Assembly: GCA_050331395.1 (NCBI GenBank)
Contig: JBHJGX010000114.1
Coordinates: forward strand, 1-42,265
Source of the DNA: Thermohalobaculum sp050331395
Lineage (GTDB): Bacteria > Pseudomonadota > Alphaproteobacteria > Rhodobacterales > Rhodobacteraceae
Direction: 5' to 3'
Length of the DNA stretch: 42,265 bases
Below the pieces are notes generated by a model that saw only the letters and a program-made list of their open reading frames with translations, had not been told where the DNA came from and ran no database searches. Made by a program: the position numbers and the translations under genes. Below are positions 7,585-15,009 of the stretch, piece after piece. The number at the start of each line of letters is the position of its first letter. Position 1 is the stretch's first letter.

Positions 7585-8551
7585 TGGCGTTGTGCTCCGT
7601 GAGGGTGCGCGCAAAGGCGTGCCCGCCCGTGCCGTCGGCGACAAAGTAGATGTATTCGGTCTCGGCCGGGTTCAGCGTGGCTTCGATGGCGGCCCGGCCC
7701 GGATTGGCGATCGGGGTCGGCGGCAGCCCGTCGATCCGATAGGTGTTCCACGGCGTGAGCTGGCGGAGCTCGGGCCCGGTCGGCGGCCGGTCGAGCGCCC
7801 CCTGGCCTTGGATCGCCCCATAGACCACCGTCGGGTCGGTCTGGAGCCGCATGTCCCGGCGGAGGCGGTTGATGAAAACCGATGCCACCTCGGGCCGTTC
7901 GGCGGCAATCGCGGTCTCCTTCTCGACGATCGAGGCGAGGATGAGCGCCTCCTCCGGCGTCTGGACGGGCAGGCCGTTCGCCCGCGCCGCCCAGGCCTCC
8001 GCGAGGATCCGTTCCTGGGCGGCCTGCATCCGGGCGATGAGCGCCGCGCGCTCGGTTCCGCGGTCGACGAAATAGGTGTCTGGGGCGAGGCTCCCCTCGG
8101 GCGGGATCTCGGCCACCTCGCCCGCGAGCGACGGCGCCGCCTCGAGAAGCCGCACCACCTCCCAGCTGGTCAGACCTTCGGGCACCACGATGCGGTATTG
8201 AACGTTGGAGCCCCGGGTGAGGAGCGCGAGCGTCTCCGCCATGCTCGCCCCGGCCGGCACCTCGTAATCGCCGAAGCGGATCGCTGTCGCTTGCCCCGTA
8301 TACCGGGCGCCGAGGCGGAAGAGCGATTGCCCCGGCAAGAGCCCCCAGACCGACCGCTCCGGGAAGAGACCGGCCTGCCCGGTGAGTTCGGTCACCTCGT
8401 CGAGGGTCGCGCCGCGGGGCACCTGGATCCGAACGGCGGTGTCGTGGGGCCCGTCGGCGCGGAACTCCTCGACAGCCCGGCCGATCAAAACCGCGAGCGC
8501 AAATCCCGCCGCGATCACGAGCGTCAGAACATTGGCGGCCACGTGGCGCAT
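7532..8551 (-). CDS. mltG: Endolytic murein transglycosylase MltG (YceG-like)
   Basis: A 339-residue inner-membrane lytic transglycosylase that cuts nascent peptidoglycan strands and sets glycan length. A single N-terminal membrane segment (VLTLVIAAGFALAVLIG) anchors it in the membrane. A LysM-like region (GDYEVPAGASMAETLALLTR) precedes the YceG domain, which shows EEALILASIVEKET with the catalytic Glu, FINRLRRDMRLQTDPTVVYG, NTYRIDGLPPTPIANPG and EYIYFVADGTGGHAFARTL. The start at 8551 has AAGGGAG upstream. It lies 23 nt downstream of fabF, the usual fabF-mltG pair of alphaproteobacteria. Confidence 0.95.
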   Translation of the reverse strand: MRHVAANVLTLVIAAGFALAVLIGRAVEEFRADGPHDTAVRIQVPRGATLDEVTELTGQAGLFPERSVWGLLPGQSLFRLGARYTGQATAIRFGDYEVPAGASMAETLALLTRGSNVQYRIVVPEGLTSWEVVRLLEAAPSLAGEVAEIPPEGSLAPDTYFVDRGTERAALIARMQAAQERILAEAWAARANGLPVQTPEEALILASIVEKETAIAAERPEVASVFINRLRRDMRLQTDPTVVYGAIQGQGALDRPPTGPELRQLTPWNTYRIDGLPPTPIANPGRAAIEATLNPAETEYIYFVADGTGGHAFARTLTEHNANVRAWRQFQRQRPQTQP

Positions 8552-8574
8552 CGCGCTCTCCCTTAAGCGGCCCC

Positions 8575-9834
8575 TCAGACCGCGCCGAAGATCACGCTCG
8601 CATTGGTACCGCCAAATCCGAAGCTGTTCGAGAGGGCGATCTTGATCTCGCGCTCCCGTTTGACGAGGGGGGTGAGGTCGATGGGGGTCTCGACCGAGGG
8701 GTCCTCGAGATTGAGCGTCGGCGGGGCCACTTGGTCGCGGATCGCGAGGATCGAGAAGATCGCTTCGATCGCGCCGGCCGCGCCGAGAAGGTGGCCCGTC
8801 GAGGATTTCGTCGAGCTCATCGTGACCCTGCCCGCGTGGTCGCCCAGGAGCCGCATGACCGCGCCGAGCTCGATTTCGTCGCCCATCGGCGTCGAGGTGC
8901 CGTGCGCGTTGACGTAATCGATCGCTTCGGGCGTGAGCCCCGCGTTCTTGAGAGCCGCTGCCATCGAGCGATAGCCGCCGTCGCCGGACGGGGCGGGCGC
9001 CGTGATGTGATAGGCATCGCCCGAGAGGCCGTAGCCCAGCACCTCGGGATAGATCTTGGCGCCGCGCGCCTCGGCATGCTCGCGCGCCTCGAGGATGAGG
9101 ACGCCCGCGCCCTCGCCCATCACGAACCCGTCGCGCGCCCGGTCATAGGGCCGTGAGCCCGCCTCGGGCCGGTCGTTGAACCCGGTCGAGAGGGCCTTGC
9201 ACGCCGCGAAGCCCGCCAGGGAAATCTCGCAGATCGGGCTTTCGGCACCGCCGGCCACCATCACATCCGCATCGCCGAGCGCGATCAACCGCGCCGCATC
9301 GCCGATCGCATGGGCGCCCGTAGAGCATGCCGTGACGACCGCGTGATTGGGCCCGGTGAAGCCGTGGCGGATCGAGACATGTCCCGAGCAGAGATTGATG
9401 AGCGCGCCCGGGATGAAGAATGGTGACACCCGCCGCGGGCCTTGCTCCTTGAGCGTGACCGCGGTCTCGGCGATCGACTCGATGCCGCCGATCCCCGAGC
9501 CGATCAGGACACCCGTGCGCGCCTTGGCATCCGGGTCCTCCGGCGCCCAGCCGCTGTCGGCGACCGCCTGATCCGCCGCGGCGAGAGCGTAGACGATGAA
9601 CCGGTCGATCTTCCGGCGCTCTTTTTTCGACACCCAGTCGTCGGCGTTGAAAGTCCCGTCCGTCCCGTCGCCGAGCGGGATCTCGCAGGCGATCTGGCAG
9701 GGCAGGTGGCTCGCGTCGAAATGGCCGATCCGCCCCGCGCCCGAACGGCCCGTCAGCAGCCGCGTCCAGGTTTCCTCGACGCTGGCGGCAAGCGGGCTCA
9801 CCATGCCGAGACCCGTGACCACAACCCGACGCAT
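8575..9834 (-). CDS. fabF: Beta-ketoacyl-ACP synthase II (FabF)
   Basis: A 419-residue condensing enzyme that elongates acyl-ACP with malonyl-ACP in type II fatty acid synthesis. The Cys-His-His triad is visible: Cys170 in VVTACSTGAHAIGDA, a His in YVNAHGTSTPMGD and a His in STKSSTGHLLGAAGA. The ending NSFGFGGTNASVIF is also characteristic. Length is normal. ATG at 9834 has GAGGAG upstream. It follows acpP on the same strand but is separated from it by a terminator-like hairpin (9896-9925), so it may have its own promoter or depend on read-through. Confidence 0.97.
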   Translation of the reverse strand: MRRVVVTGLGMVSPLAASVEETWTRLLTGRSGAGRIGHFDASHLPCQIACEIPLGDGTDGTFNADDWVSKKERRKIDRFIVYALAAADQAVADSGWAPEDPDAKARTGVLIGSGIGGIESIAETAVTLKEQGPRRVSPFFIPGALINLCSGHVSIRHGFTGPNHAVVTACSTGAHAIGDAARLIALGDADVMVAGGAESPICEISLAGFAACKALSTGFNDRPEAGSRPYDRARDGFVMGEGAGVLILEAREHAEARGAKIYPEVLGYGLSGDAYHITAPAPSGDGGYRSMAAALKNAGLTPEAIDYVNAHGTSTPMGDEIELGAVMRLLGDHAGRVTMSSTKSSTGHLLGAAGAIEAIFSILAIRDQVAPPTLNLEDPSVETPIDLTPLVKREREIKIALSNSFGFGGTNASVIFGAV

Positions 9835-9887
9835 CGCGCTCTCCTCAGCTTCCTCTGCGGCAGCCTAGCGCCCCCGCCGTCCGTGCC

Positions 9888-9925
9888 AAACAAAAGCGCG
9901 GCCTCCGGTCCCCCGAAGCCCGCGC
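9888..9925 (-). terminator. Rho-independent terminator downstream of acpP
   Basis: On the minus strand, GCGCGG-g-CTTCGG, loop ggga, CCGGAG-g-CCGCGC forms a 12-pair stem (one G-G mismatch, one G-U pair; 9896-9925). It is followed by TTTTGTTT (9888-9895). This would end the acpP transcript before fabF, consistent with the separate, abundant acpP mRNA seen in many bacteria. Confidence 0.8.
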
Positions 9926-9948
9926 CGGATCGGCAGACGCGCCCCGCC

Positions 9949-10188
9949 TCAGGCCGCGGTTTTCTCAGAGATAAACGTCACCGCATCGCCGAAGGTCTGG
10001 ATGTTCTCGGCAGCGTCGTCGGGGTTTTCGATCCCGAACTCTTACTCGAACGCGATGACGAGTTCGACCGTGTCGAGACTGTCCGCGCCAAGGTCATCGA
10101 TAAAGCTCGCTTTTTCGGTGATCTTGTCTTCCTCGACATCGAGGTGCTCGACCACGATTTTCTTGATGCGCTCGGCGATGTCGCTCAT
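9949..10188 (-). pseudogene. acpP: Acyl carrier protein gene acpP with in-frame TAA at codon 49
   Basis: The frame from ATG 10188 to TGA 9949 encodes an ordinary 79-residue AcpP except that codon 49 is TAA (10042-10044). The first part, including SFIDDLGADSLDTVEL with the phosphopantetheine Ser37, is intact. After the stop the frame continues EFGIENPDDAAENIQTFGDA to the normal end. Relatives read FEEEFGIEIPDD, so GAA to TAA is a single base change. Three further residues after the stop (N55, N62 and T in DAVTFI) differ from the usual I, T and K. Translated as read, the product is 48 residues and lacks helices III and IV. AAGGAGAG lies before the start. AcpP is essential, so either the base is wrong or another copy exists. 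TAA ends other genes in this window, so recoding is unlikely. Confidence 0.9.
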
Positions 10189-10464
10189 GCTCTCTCCTTA
10201 GCGTGTGGCCGTCGGCCTTGTTGTTCTATGGCCGATTGGCCCGTCGTGTCCCAAGGGCGGCAAGGGAGGGCGGCCGCCTGCGCTGCGGCGAGCCCCGTTC
10301 GTCCGGCCCGGCCGCGCCCAAATAAGATGCGCCTCCCCTTAGCAACAAGATTCTGGGAGCGCAATTGCCCGCCCTGCGCGAGATTGGATGCCCGCTGCGC
10401 CGGAACCGATTGTCCCGGCGCGGTCGGTGTGTTAGGCCCGTGATCTATCCATTGGGAGGGACTC
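10189..10464. promoter_or_regulatory. Divergent intergenic region acpP / VPLPA-CTERM gene
   Basis: This 276-nt region must hold the promoters of acpP (leftward) and the exported-protein gene (rightward). It contains a 7-bp inverted repeat, GCGCCGG at 10397-10403 and CCGGCGC at 10415-10421 with an 11-nt spacer, close to the rightward gene. I cannot define -35/-10 boxes with confidence, and no gene is seen here. Confidence 0.4.
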
Positions 10465-11103
10465 ATGTTTCGTACCGCCGCCGGCGCTCTGGCGCTCACG
10501 CTCATCGCCGGTACGGCACCCGCCGCGATCGTCTTCTTCGACGACCGCACGGCCTTCGACGCCGCGACGGCCGGCATCGCCTTCACGGTGGACGATTTCG
10601 GCACCGACGTGCCGCAGGGCAATCCAATCACCTTCGCCAGCGGGGTTTCGTCCGAAAACAGCGCGCCACCCGCGTTTACTGACAACTCGATTTCCGACGG
10701 GCGCTATGTGAACGCAACCGATGGCGATGGCGATGGCGCATCCACATCGATCGTGTGGACCTTTCCTGCCCCGGTGACGGCCGTCGGGTTCGACTACGCT
10801 GACGTAGCTGTCAACCGGCTCGCCATCCTTGTCGACGGGACGGAGCGCGCAATCGCCCTCGGCGCGGACAGTCAGACAGGTGACACAGCGGATAACTTCT
10901 TCGGCTTCACCAGCATGACCCCGATCGAGATGGTTACGTTCGGTAACCTTACGCCACGTGACGACATCTTCACGCTCGACAACCTGCAATTCGGGGCGGC
11001 TGCGAGCGACCCGGACGGCGCGGTTGTTCCCCTCCCCGCCGGCCTGCCGCTCCTCCTCGCGGGGCTGGCCGGGCTCGGCCTCGTCGCGCGTCGCCGCCGC
11101 TAA
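10465..11103 (+). CDS. VPLPA-CTERM sorting-domain exported protein
   Basis: A 212-residue secreted protein of unknown function. It has a signal peptide (MFRTAAGALALTLIAGTAPAA), an acidic beta-rich body (FDDRTAFDAATAG near the N-terminus, FTLDNLQFG near the end) and a C-terminal sorting signal: VVPLPAGLPLLLAGLAGLG followed by RRRR. That tripartite tail (VPLPA motif, hydrophobic helix, basic end) is the VPLPA-CTERM variant of PEP-CTERM, recognised by an exosortase (XrtD type) not found in this window. ATG is preceded by GGGAGGG. It points against the surrounding fab genes, sits between acpP and fabG, and is convergent with fabG, with 18 nt between stops. Confidence 0.85.
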   Translation: MFRTAAGALALTLIAGTAPAAIVFFDDRTAFDAATAGIAFTVDDFGTDVPQGNPITFASGVSSENSAPPAFTDNSISDGRYVNATDGDGDGASTSIVWTFPAPVTAVGFDYADVAVNRLAILVDGTERAIALGADSQTGDTADNFFGFTSMTPIEMVTFGNLTPRDDIFTLDNLQFGAAASDPDGAVVPLPAGLPLLLAGLAGLGLVARRRR

Positions 11104-11121
11104 GGCCCCCGCAGACGGGCC

Positions 11122-11859
11122 TCAGAGCATCGCCATCCCGCCGTTCACATGGAGCGTCTGGCCGGTGACATAGCCGGCCGCGTCGGAGGCCAAAAAGACC
11201 GCCGCCGCCGCCACGTCCTCGGGCCCGCCCATGCGCCCGGCCGGGATCTGGCCGAGGATGCGCCCCTTTTGCTCGTCGCTGAGCTTCGCAGTCATCTCCG
11301 TCTCGATGAAACCGGGCGCGATGCAGTTGACCGTGATCCCGCGCGTCGCGACCTCGGCGGCGAGCGCCTTCGACATCGCCGTCACCCCGCCCTTCGACGC
11401 GCAATAGTTGCCTTGTCCCGGGTTGCCGGTATGCCCGACCACCGAGGTGATCTGCACGATCCGGCCCCATCTGGCGCGCATCATCGGGCGGAGCACGGCG
11501 CGGGAGAGCCGGAAGACCGCCGTCAGATTGACCGCAAGGACGGCATCGAAATCCGCATCCCCCATGCGCATAAACAGTTGGTCTCGCGTGATCCCGGCGT
11601 TGTTGACCAGGATATCGAGCCCGCCCGTCGCCTCGGCGGCCCGGCCGGGCAGCGCGTCGACAGCGGCGAGATCGCTCAGATCGCAGGGGGTCACATGGGC
11701 GCGGTCGCCGAGTTCGGCCGCAAGCGCCTCGAGGGGCGCGACCCGGGTGCCCGAGAGCGCGACCGTGGCGCCGGCGCCGTGAAGCGCCCGGGCGATCGCG
11801 CCGCCGATCCCGCCCGATGCGCCGGTCACCAGCGCGGATTTGCCACTCAGATCGAACAT
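11122..11859 (-). CDS. fabG: 3-oxoacyl-ACP reductase FabG
   Basis: A 245-residue short-chain dehydrogenase that reduces 3-oxoacyl-ACP with NADPH in fatty acid elongation. It shows TGASGGIGGAIA (cofactor glycine motif), NNAGITRDQLF, the catalytic Ser139-Tyr152-Lys156 (VQITSVVGHTGNPGQGNYCA then SK), CIAPGFIETEMTA, and the C-terminus GQTLHVNGGMAML typical of FabG. ATG at 11859 follows AAAGGGAGG. Normally adjacent to fabD and acpP, it is here separated from both by VPLPA-CTERM genes. Confidence 0.97.
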   Translation of the reverse strand: MFDLSGKSALVTGASGGIGGAIARALHGAGATVALSGTRVAPLEALAAELGDRAHVTPCDLSDLAAVDALPGRAAEATGGLDILVNNAGITRDQLFMRMGDADFDAVLAVNLTAVFRLSRAVLRPMMRARWGRIVQITSVVGHTGNPGQGNYCASKGGVTAMSKALAAEVATRGITVNCIAPGFIETEMTAKLSDEQKGRILGQIPAGRMGGPEDVAAAAVFLASDAAGYVTGQTLHVNGGMAML

Positions 11860-11963
11860 TCGGGCCTCCCTTTCATTTGGCGGAGGCCCATGCCACGGGG
11901 AGAAGCCCGCGGCAATCCTTCAATGTCGGCGGCCGTCGGGGACGCGCTTGGGGGGTCGGAACC

Positions 11964-12560
11964 TCAGGCGCGACGGCGGCCGGCGGCAACCAACGCGCCA
12001 AGCCCGCCGAGAAGCAGCAGCCCCGCCGCTGGCAGCGGTATCCGGCTGACCTCGATCTCAGCGATCCGAATGCCGCGCTCTGTCGGGTCCGCGGGCGGGC
12101 CGAACACGATGAAGCTCGTTGTCGGGTTGGCCAGCAACCCGTTGAAGTCGCCGCCATCGAAGACCGTTTCCGCGGGCCCGTCGCCTGGGACGGTTTCCGT
12201 CTGGGTCGCGAAGCCGGGGTACAAGATCGACACGCTCTCGTCGCTCCCGCCCGTCTCGACGATGGTGATCGAGTCGAGCCGCACCAGCCCGTCGAACTCG
12301 AACAAAAAGAATTCTTGCGCTGAGATTTGGCCGCCACCGGGCGTGCCACCGCCGCCGATGCCGGCGCCCGCGCCGTTCGAATTCGGTGCGGCTGGAACCG
12401 AGGTCGTCGCGCCGGTCGACAAAAACGCCGAGGCGTTCAACGTCAAGCCTTGCTCAGTGAAGGTGGTGGTAACGACGTTCTGGAAATTGAACGTGATCGC
12501 TGTGGCTGGCGAACACACCAACATCGCGGTCAACACCGCAAAAACGTTACGAATCGGCAT
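11964..12560 (-). CDS. Second VPLPA-CTERM-like sorting-domain exported protein
   Basis: A 198-residue exported protein of unknown function. An N-terminal signal peptide (MPIRNVFAVLTAMLVCSPATA) is followed by a beta-rich body with a glycine-rich insert (GAGAGIGGGGTPGGGQ), and then a PEP-CTERM-type tail: RIPLPAAGLLLLGGLGALVA with RRR at the end. The internal LFEFDGLVRLDSITIVETGG and SFIVFGPPADP recall extracellular matrix or surface proteins of this class. It shares only the sorting-signal architecture with the gene at 10465, so I do not regard the pair as a recent duplication. It lies co-directionally between fabD and fabG. Confidence 0.82.
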   Translation of the reverse strand: MPIRNVFAVLTAMLVCSPATAITFNFQNVVTTTFTEQGLTLNASAFLSTGATTSVPAAPNSNGAGAGIGGGGTPGGGQISAQEFFLFEFDGLVRLDSITIVETGGSDESVSILYPGFATQTETVPGDGPAETVFDGGDFNGLLANPTTSFIVFGPPADPTERGIRIAEIEVSRIPLPAAGLLLLGGLGALVAAGRRRA

Positions 12561-12657
12561 CGATTTCCCCTCAAGTTGACACTAGTTGTGTATCACGCGG
12601 GACGGAAAGCAGCAACACCTTGTCGCAGCGCAGCGTCGTCCTGCGGCCACCGACGCG

Positions 12658-13596
12658 TCAGGGGGAGAGCGCTTCCGCCAGGGCTTTCACGTCCTCAGGG
12701 GTTGCCACGCTTTTCGGCGCGATCGCTTTGTCGATCCGCTTGATCATCGCCGAGAGCGCCTTGCCCGCGCCGATCTCGATAGTCTCGGTCACGCCGTCGG
12801 CCGCCATCCGCAGAACGCTCTCGCGCCACCGCACCCGGTGGGTGACCTGCTCGACCAAAAGCCCTCGGATCGCCTCCGGGTCGCGCACAGGCTCGGCGGT
12901 CACATTCGCAACCAGGGGCACTGCCGGCTCGGCCAGCGCCACGTCCGCCAGCGCCGCCCGCATCGCCTCGGCCGCGGGCGCCATCAGCGGCGAGTGGAAG
13001 GGCGCCGAGACCGGCAGGAGCACCGCGCGCTTCGCCCCGTGCTCCTTCGCGAGCGCCACCGCCCGCTCCACCGCCGCGCGATGGCCGGAGACCACCACTT
13101 GGGTCGGATCGTTGTCGTTCGCCGCCTCGCAGACCTCGCCCTGCGCCGCTTCGGCCGCGACAACCACCGCCCGCGCGTAGTCCATGCCCAAAAGCGCCGC
13201 CATCGCGCCCACACCGACCGGACAGGCGGCCTGCATCGCCTCGCCCCGGAGCCTGAGGAGCCGCGCCGCATCGCCAACCCCGAGCGTGCCCGCCGCACAG
13301 AGCGCGGAATACTCGCCGAGCGAGTGCCCCGCCACGAAGGCCGCATGGCCGATCGCCACCCCCTCCGCTTCGAGCGCCCGAAACGCCGCCATCGAGGTCG
13401 CCATCAGCGCAGGCTGGGCGTTTGCGGTCAGGGTGAGCGTGTCCTCCGGACCCTCCCAGACGGTCTGGGACAGCGCCTCGCCGAGCGCCTCGTCGACCTC
13501 GTCGAAGACCGCGCGCGCCGCCGGATAGGCCGCGGCCAGCGCCTGCCCCATGCCGATTGTTTGCGCGCCTTGTCCCGGAAAGATGAATGCCCGCAT
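12658..13596 (-). CDS. fabD: Malonyl-CoA:ACP transacylase FabD
   Basis: A 312-residue enzyme that loads malonyl groups onto ACP, the committed entry to chain elongation. Motifs are FPGQGAQTIGMG at the N-terminus, the nucleophile Ser92 in VAGHSLGEYSAL, LRLRGEAMQAACP, and the catalytic His in LPVSAPFHSPLMAPAAEAM. ATG at 13596 is the clear start. It would be the first gene of the leftward fab cluster; a VPLPA-CTERM gene follows about 97 nt downstream before fabG. Confidence 0.97.
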   Translation of the reverse strand: MRAFIFPGQGAQTIGMGQALAAAYPAARAVFDEVDEALGEALSQTVWEGPEDTLTLTANAQPALMATSMAAFRALEAEGVAIGHAAFVAGHSLGEYSALCAAGTLGVGDAARLLRLRGEAMQAACPVGVGAMAALLGMDYARAVVVAAEAAQGEVCEAANDNDPTQVVVSGHRAAVERAVALAKEHGAKRAVLLPVSAPFHSPLMAPAAEAMRAALADVALAEPAVPLVANVTAEPVRDPEAIRGLLVEQVTHRVRWRESVLRMAADGVTETIEIGAGKALSAMIKRIDKAIAPKSVATPEDVKALAEALSP

Positions 13597-13686
13597 CGTT
13601 GCCTCCCGTGCTGGTCTTGCGTGCTTGCGCGGGCAGGGGCGAAACTGTCAAGAACGCCGCATGCCGTCCGTCAAAGGAGCGTGTCG

Positions 13687-14067
13687 ATGCCACCGAGACC
13701 GCCGCAGATCCGCATCTTCGTCTGGCTGATCGCGGCCACAATCGCCATCGACCTCGTTGCACTCAATGTCTTTTGGGAGCAACTGACGCTCGGCAATTCC
13801 GACGACTACGTGATCTTTTACTTTCTCGGGACCACCGCGGTGTCGTTGATCTTCGTTTACCTGATCGCAGTCAGGCGGAGCGTGATCGGGCTTTGGGTCT
13901 TTACCGGCTTGATCCTCGTGGGCGCGGCGATCCTGATCCCGGGCCTCATCGAGATCGCCAGTCGGTTCCCAGGGCTTGCCGCGGTCCGCGGTGTCCAGGC
14001 GCTTGGCCAGCTGGCGGCGCTCCTTTGCCTCTTCGCGCCGGCATCTCGGGCCTGGATGCGCGCCTGA
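13687..14067 (+). CDS. Small four-helix membrane protein of unknown function
   Basis: A 126-residue protein with about four hydrophobic helices: IFVWLIAATIAIDLVALNVF, YVIFYFLGTTAVSLIFVYLI, VIGLWVFTGLILVGAAILI and a last one near LGQLAALLCLFAP. I do not recognise the family. The start at 13687 (MPPRPPQIRIFVW) has AAAGGAG 7 nt upstream; the same frame is open far upstream, but that part lies antisense to fabD and is not credible. It is divergent from fabD and precedes the rpsF operon by 150 nt. Confidence 0.7.
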   Translation: MPPRPPQIRIFVWLIAATIAIDLVALNVFWEQLTLGNSDDYVIFYFLGTTAVSLIFVYLIAVRRSVIGLWVFTGLILVGAAILIPGLIEIASRFPGLAAVRGVQALGQLAALLCLFAPASRAWMRA

Positions 14068-14168
14068 AGGCCAGATCTTTGCAGCGGGGCTTGCCGGATC
14101 CTGCTGGGCGATGTAACCGAGCGCTCTCCCGAGGACAGCCATAGGGCCGCGCCGCTCCGATCCGGGCC

Positions 14169-14195
14169 CCGGGAGGTTCGCTCCCGGATTGCGAA
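14169..14195 (+). promoter_or_regulatory. rpsF leader with two overlapping hairpins
   Basis: Just upstream of rpsF, CCGGGAG-GTTCG-CTCCCGG (14169-14187) forms a perfect 7-bp stem. An alternative, TTCGC...GCGAA (14177-14195), uses part of the same bases, so the two exclude each other. The S6:S18 complex is known to bind leader RNA of its own operon in many bacteria. I infer a regulatory leader here, but the match to that motif has not been tested. Confidence 0.45.
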
Positions 14196-14216
14196 GCGCG
14201 GAGGACGGAGAGGGCG

Positions 14217-14768
14217 ATGCCGCTCTACGAACACACGTTTATTGCGCGTCAGGACATCTCGAACGCGCAGGCCGAAGGGCTCATCGAGCATTTCGGTCAA
14301 GTTCTCACTGACAATGGCGGGACTATCGTCGGCACCGAATATTGGGGCCTGAAGACGCTCGCCTATAAGGTGAACAAGAATCGCAAGGGCCATTACGGCT
14401 ATATCCGGTCCGATTCGCCCCCTGAGGCGGTTCAGGAGATGGAGCGGCTGATGCGCATTCACGACGACGTGATGCGTGTGCTGACCGTGCGGGTCGAGGT
14501 CCACGAGGAAGGGCCGTCGGCTGTGATCCAGGCCCGGTCGAGCCGTGATGATCGGGGTGGCCGGGGTGGCCGCGACCGGGATCGCGGAGACCGCGGCGAC
14601 GGGCGGGATCGGGACGACCGTCCACCTCGCGGGGACCGCGACGACCGTCCGCCGCGGGGGGACCGCGACGACCGTCCACCTCGCGGGGACCGCGACGACC
14701 GTCCGCCGCGCCGGGATCGCGACGACCGCCCGCCGCGCGACGGCGACCGACCGACCGCAGGGGAGTGA
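14217..14768 (+). CDS. rpsF: 30S ribosomal protein S6 with repetitive Arg/Asp-rich tail
   Basis: A 183-residue S6. The first ~105 residues are the normal S6 domain, which binds S18 and 16S rRNA on the platform: MPLYEHTFIARQDISNAQAE, TEYWGLKTLAYKVNKNRKGH and MRIHDDVMRVLTVRVE. The rest is an unusually long charged tail ending in five 9-residue repeats of DRDDRPPRG type. S6 normally ends in a short charged tail (the one modified by RimK in E. coli), so this is an elaborated version. The start at 14217 has GGAGAG upstream. It is the first gene of rpsF-rpsR-rplI. Confidence 0.96.
   Translation: MPLYEHTFIARQDISNAQAEGLIEHFGQVLTDNGGTIVGTEYWGLKTLAYKVNKNRKGHYGYIRSDSPPEAVQEMERLMRIHDDVMRVLTVRVEVHEEGPSAVIQARSSRDDRGGRGGRDRDRGDRGDGRDRDDRPPRGDRDDRPPRGDRDDRPPRGDRDDRPPRRDRDDRPPRDGDRPTAGE
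14607..14741 (+). repeat. rpsF: Five tandem 27-bp repeats in the rpsF 3' end
   Basis: Units start at 14607, 14634, 14661, 14688 and 14715. Each is 27 nt and encodes nine residues (DRDDRPPRG; the fourth and fifth units end RR and RD). Units 1 and 3 share the codons CCACCTCGCGGG, while 2 and 4 use CCGCCGCG at that place, suggesting expansion as a 54-bp pair. The frame is preserved, so copy number could vary without breaking the protein. Confidence 0.92.
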
Positions 14769-14774
14769 TAGACC

Positions 14775-14999
14775 ATGCGCAGACCGTTTTTCCGCCGGCG
14801 CAAGACCTGCCCGTTCTCGGGCGACAATGCGCCTAAGATCGACTACAAAGACGTGAAACTCCTGCAGCGGTATGTATCCGAGCGCGGCAAGCTCGTACCG
14901 AGCCGTATCACTGCTGTATCGTCTAAGAAACAGCGCGAACTCGCGCGGGCGATCAAACGGGCACGGTTCCTCGCGCTCTTGCCCTATTCGGTGCAGTGA
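14775..14999 (+). CDS. rpsR: 30S ribosomal protein S18
   Basis: A 74-residue S18, partner of S6 on the small-subunit platform. The sequence is the standard alphaproteobacterial form: MRRPFFRRRKTCPFSG, then IDYKDVKLLQRYVSERGKLV, PSRITAVSSKKQRELARAIK and ending RFLALLPYSVQ. It starts 6 nt after rpsF, with the ribosome site inside the rpsF end (AGGGGAG). Confidence 0.98.
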   Translation: MRRPFFRRRKTCPFSGDNAPKIDYKDVKLLQRYVSERGKLVPSRITAVSSKKQRELARAIKRARFLALLPYSVQ

Positions 15000-15009
15000 G
15001 GAGGCGGCG

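Noticed and set aside
10042..10044. Recoding or read-through of TAA in acpP as a programmed event
   Set aside because: TAA is not a selenocysteine codon, no stimulatory structure stands out, and TAA ends normal genes in this window (for example at 11103). A point mutation or base error is simpler.
12586..13686. Long rightward frame continuous with the small membrane protein gene
   Set aside because: The part before 13687 is antisense to fabD and low-complexity; a good ribosome site marks ATG 13687.
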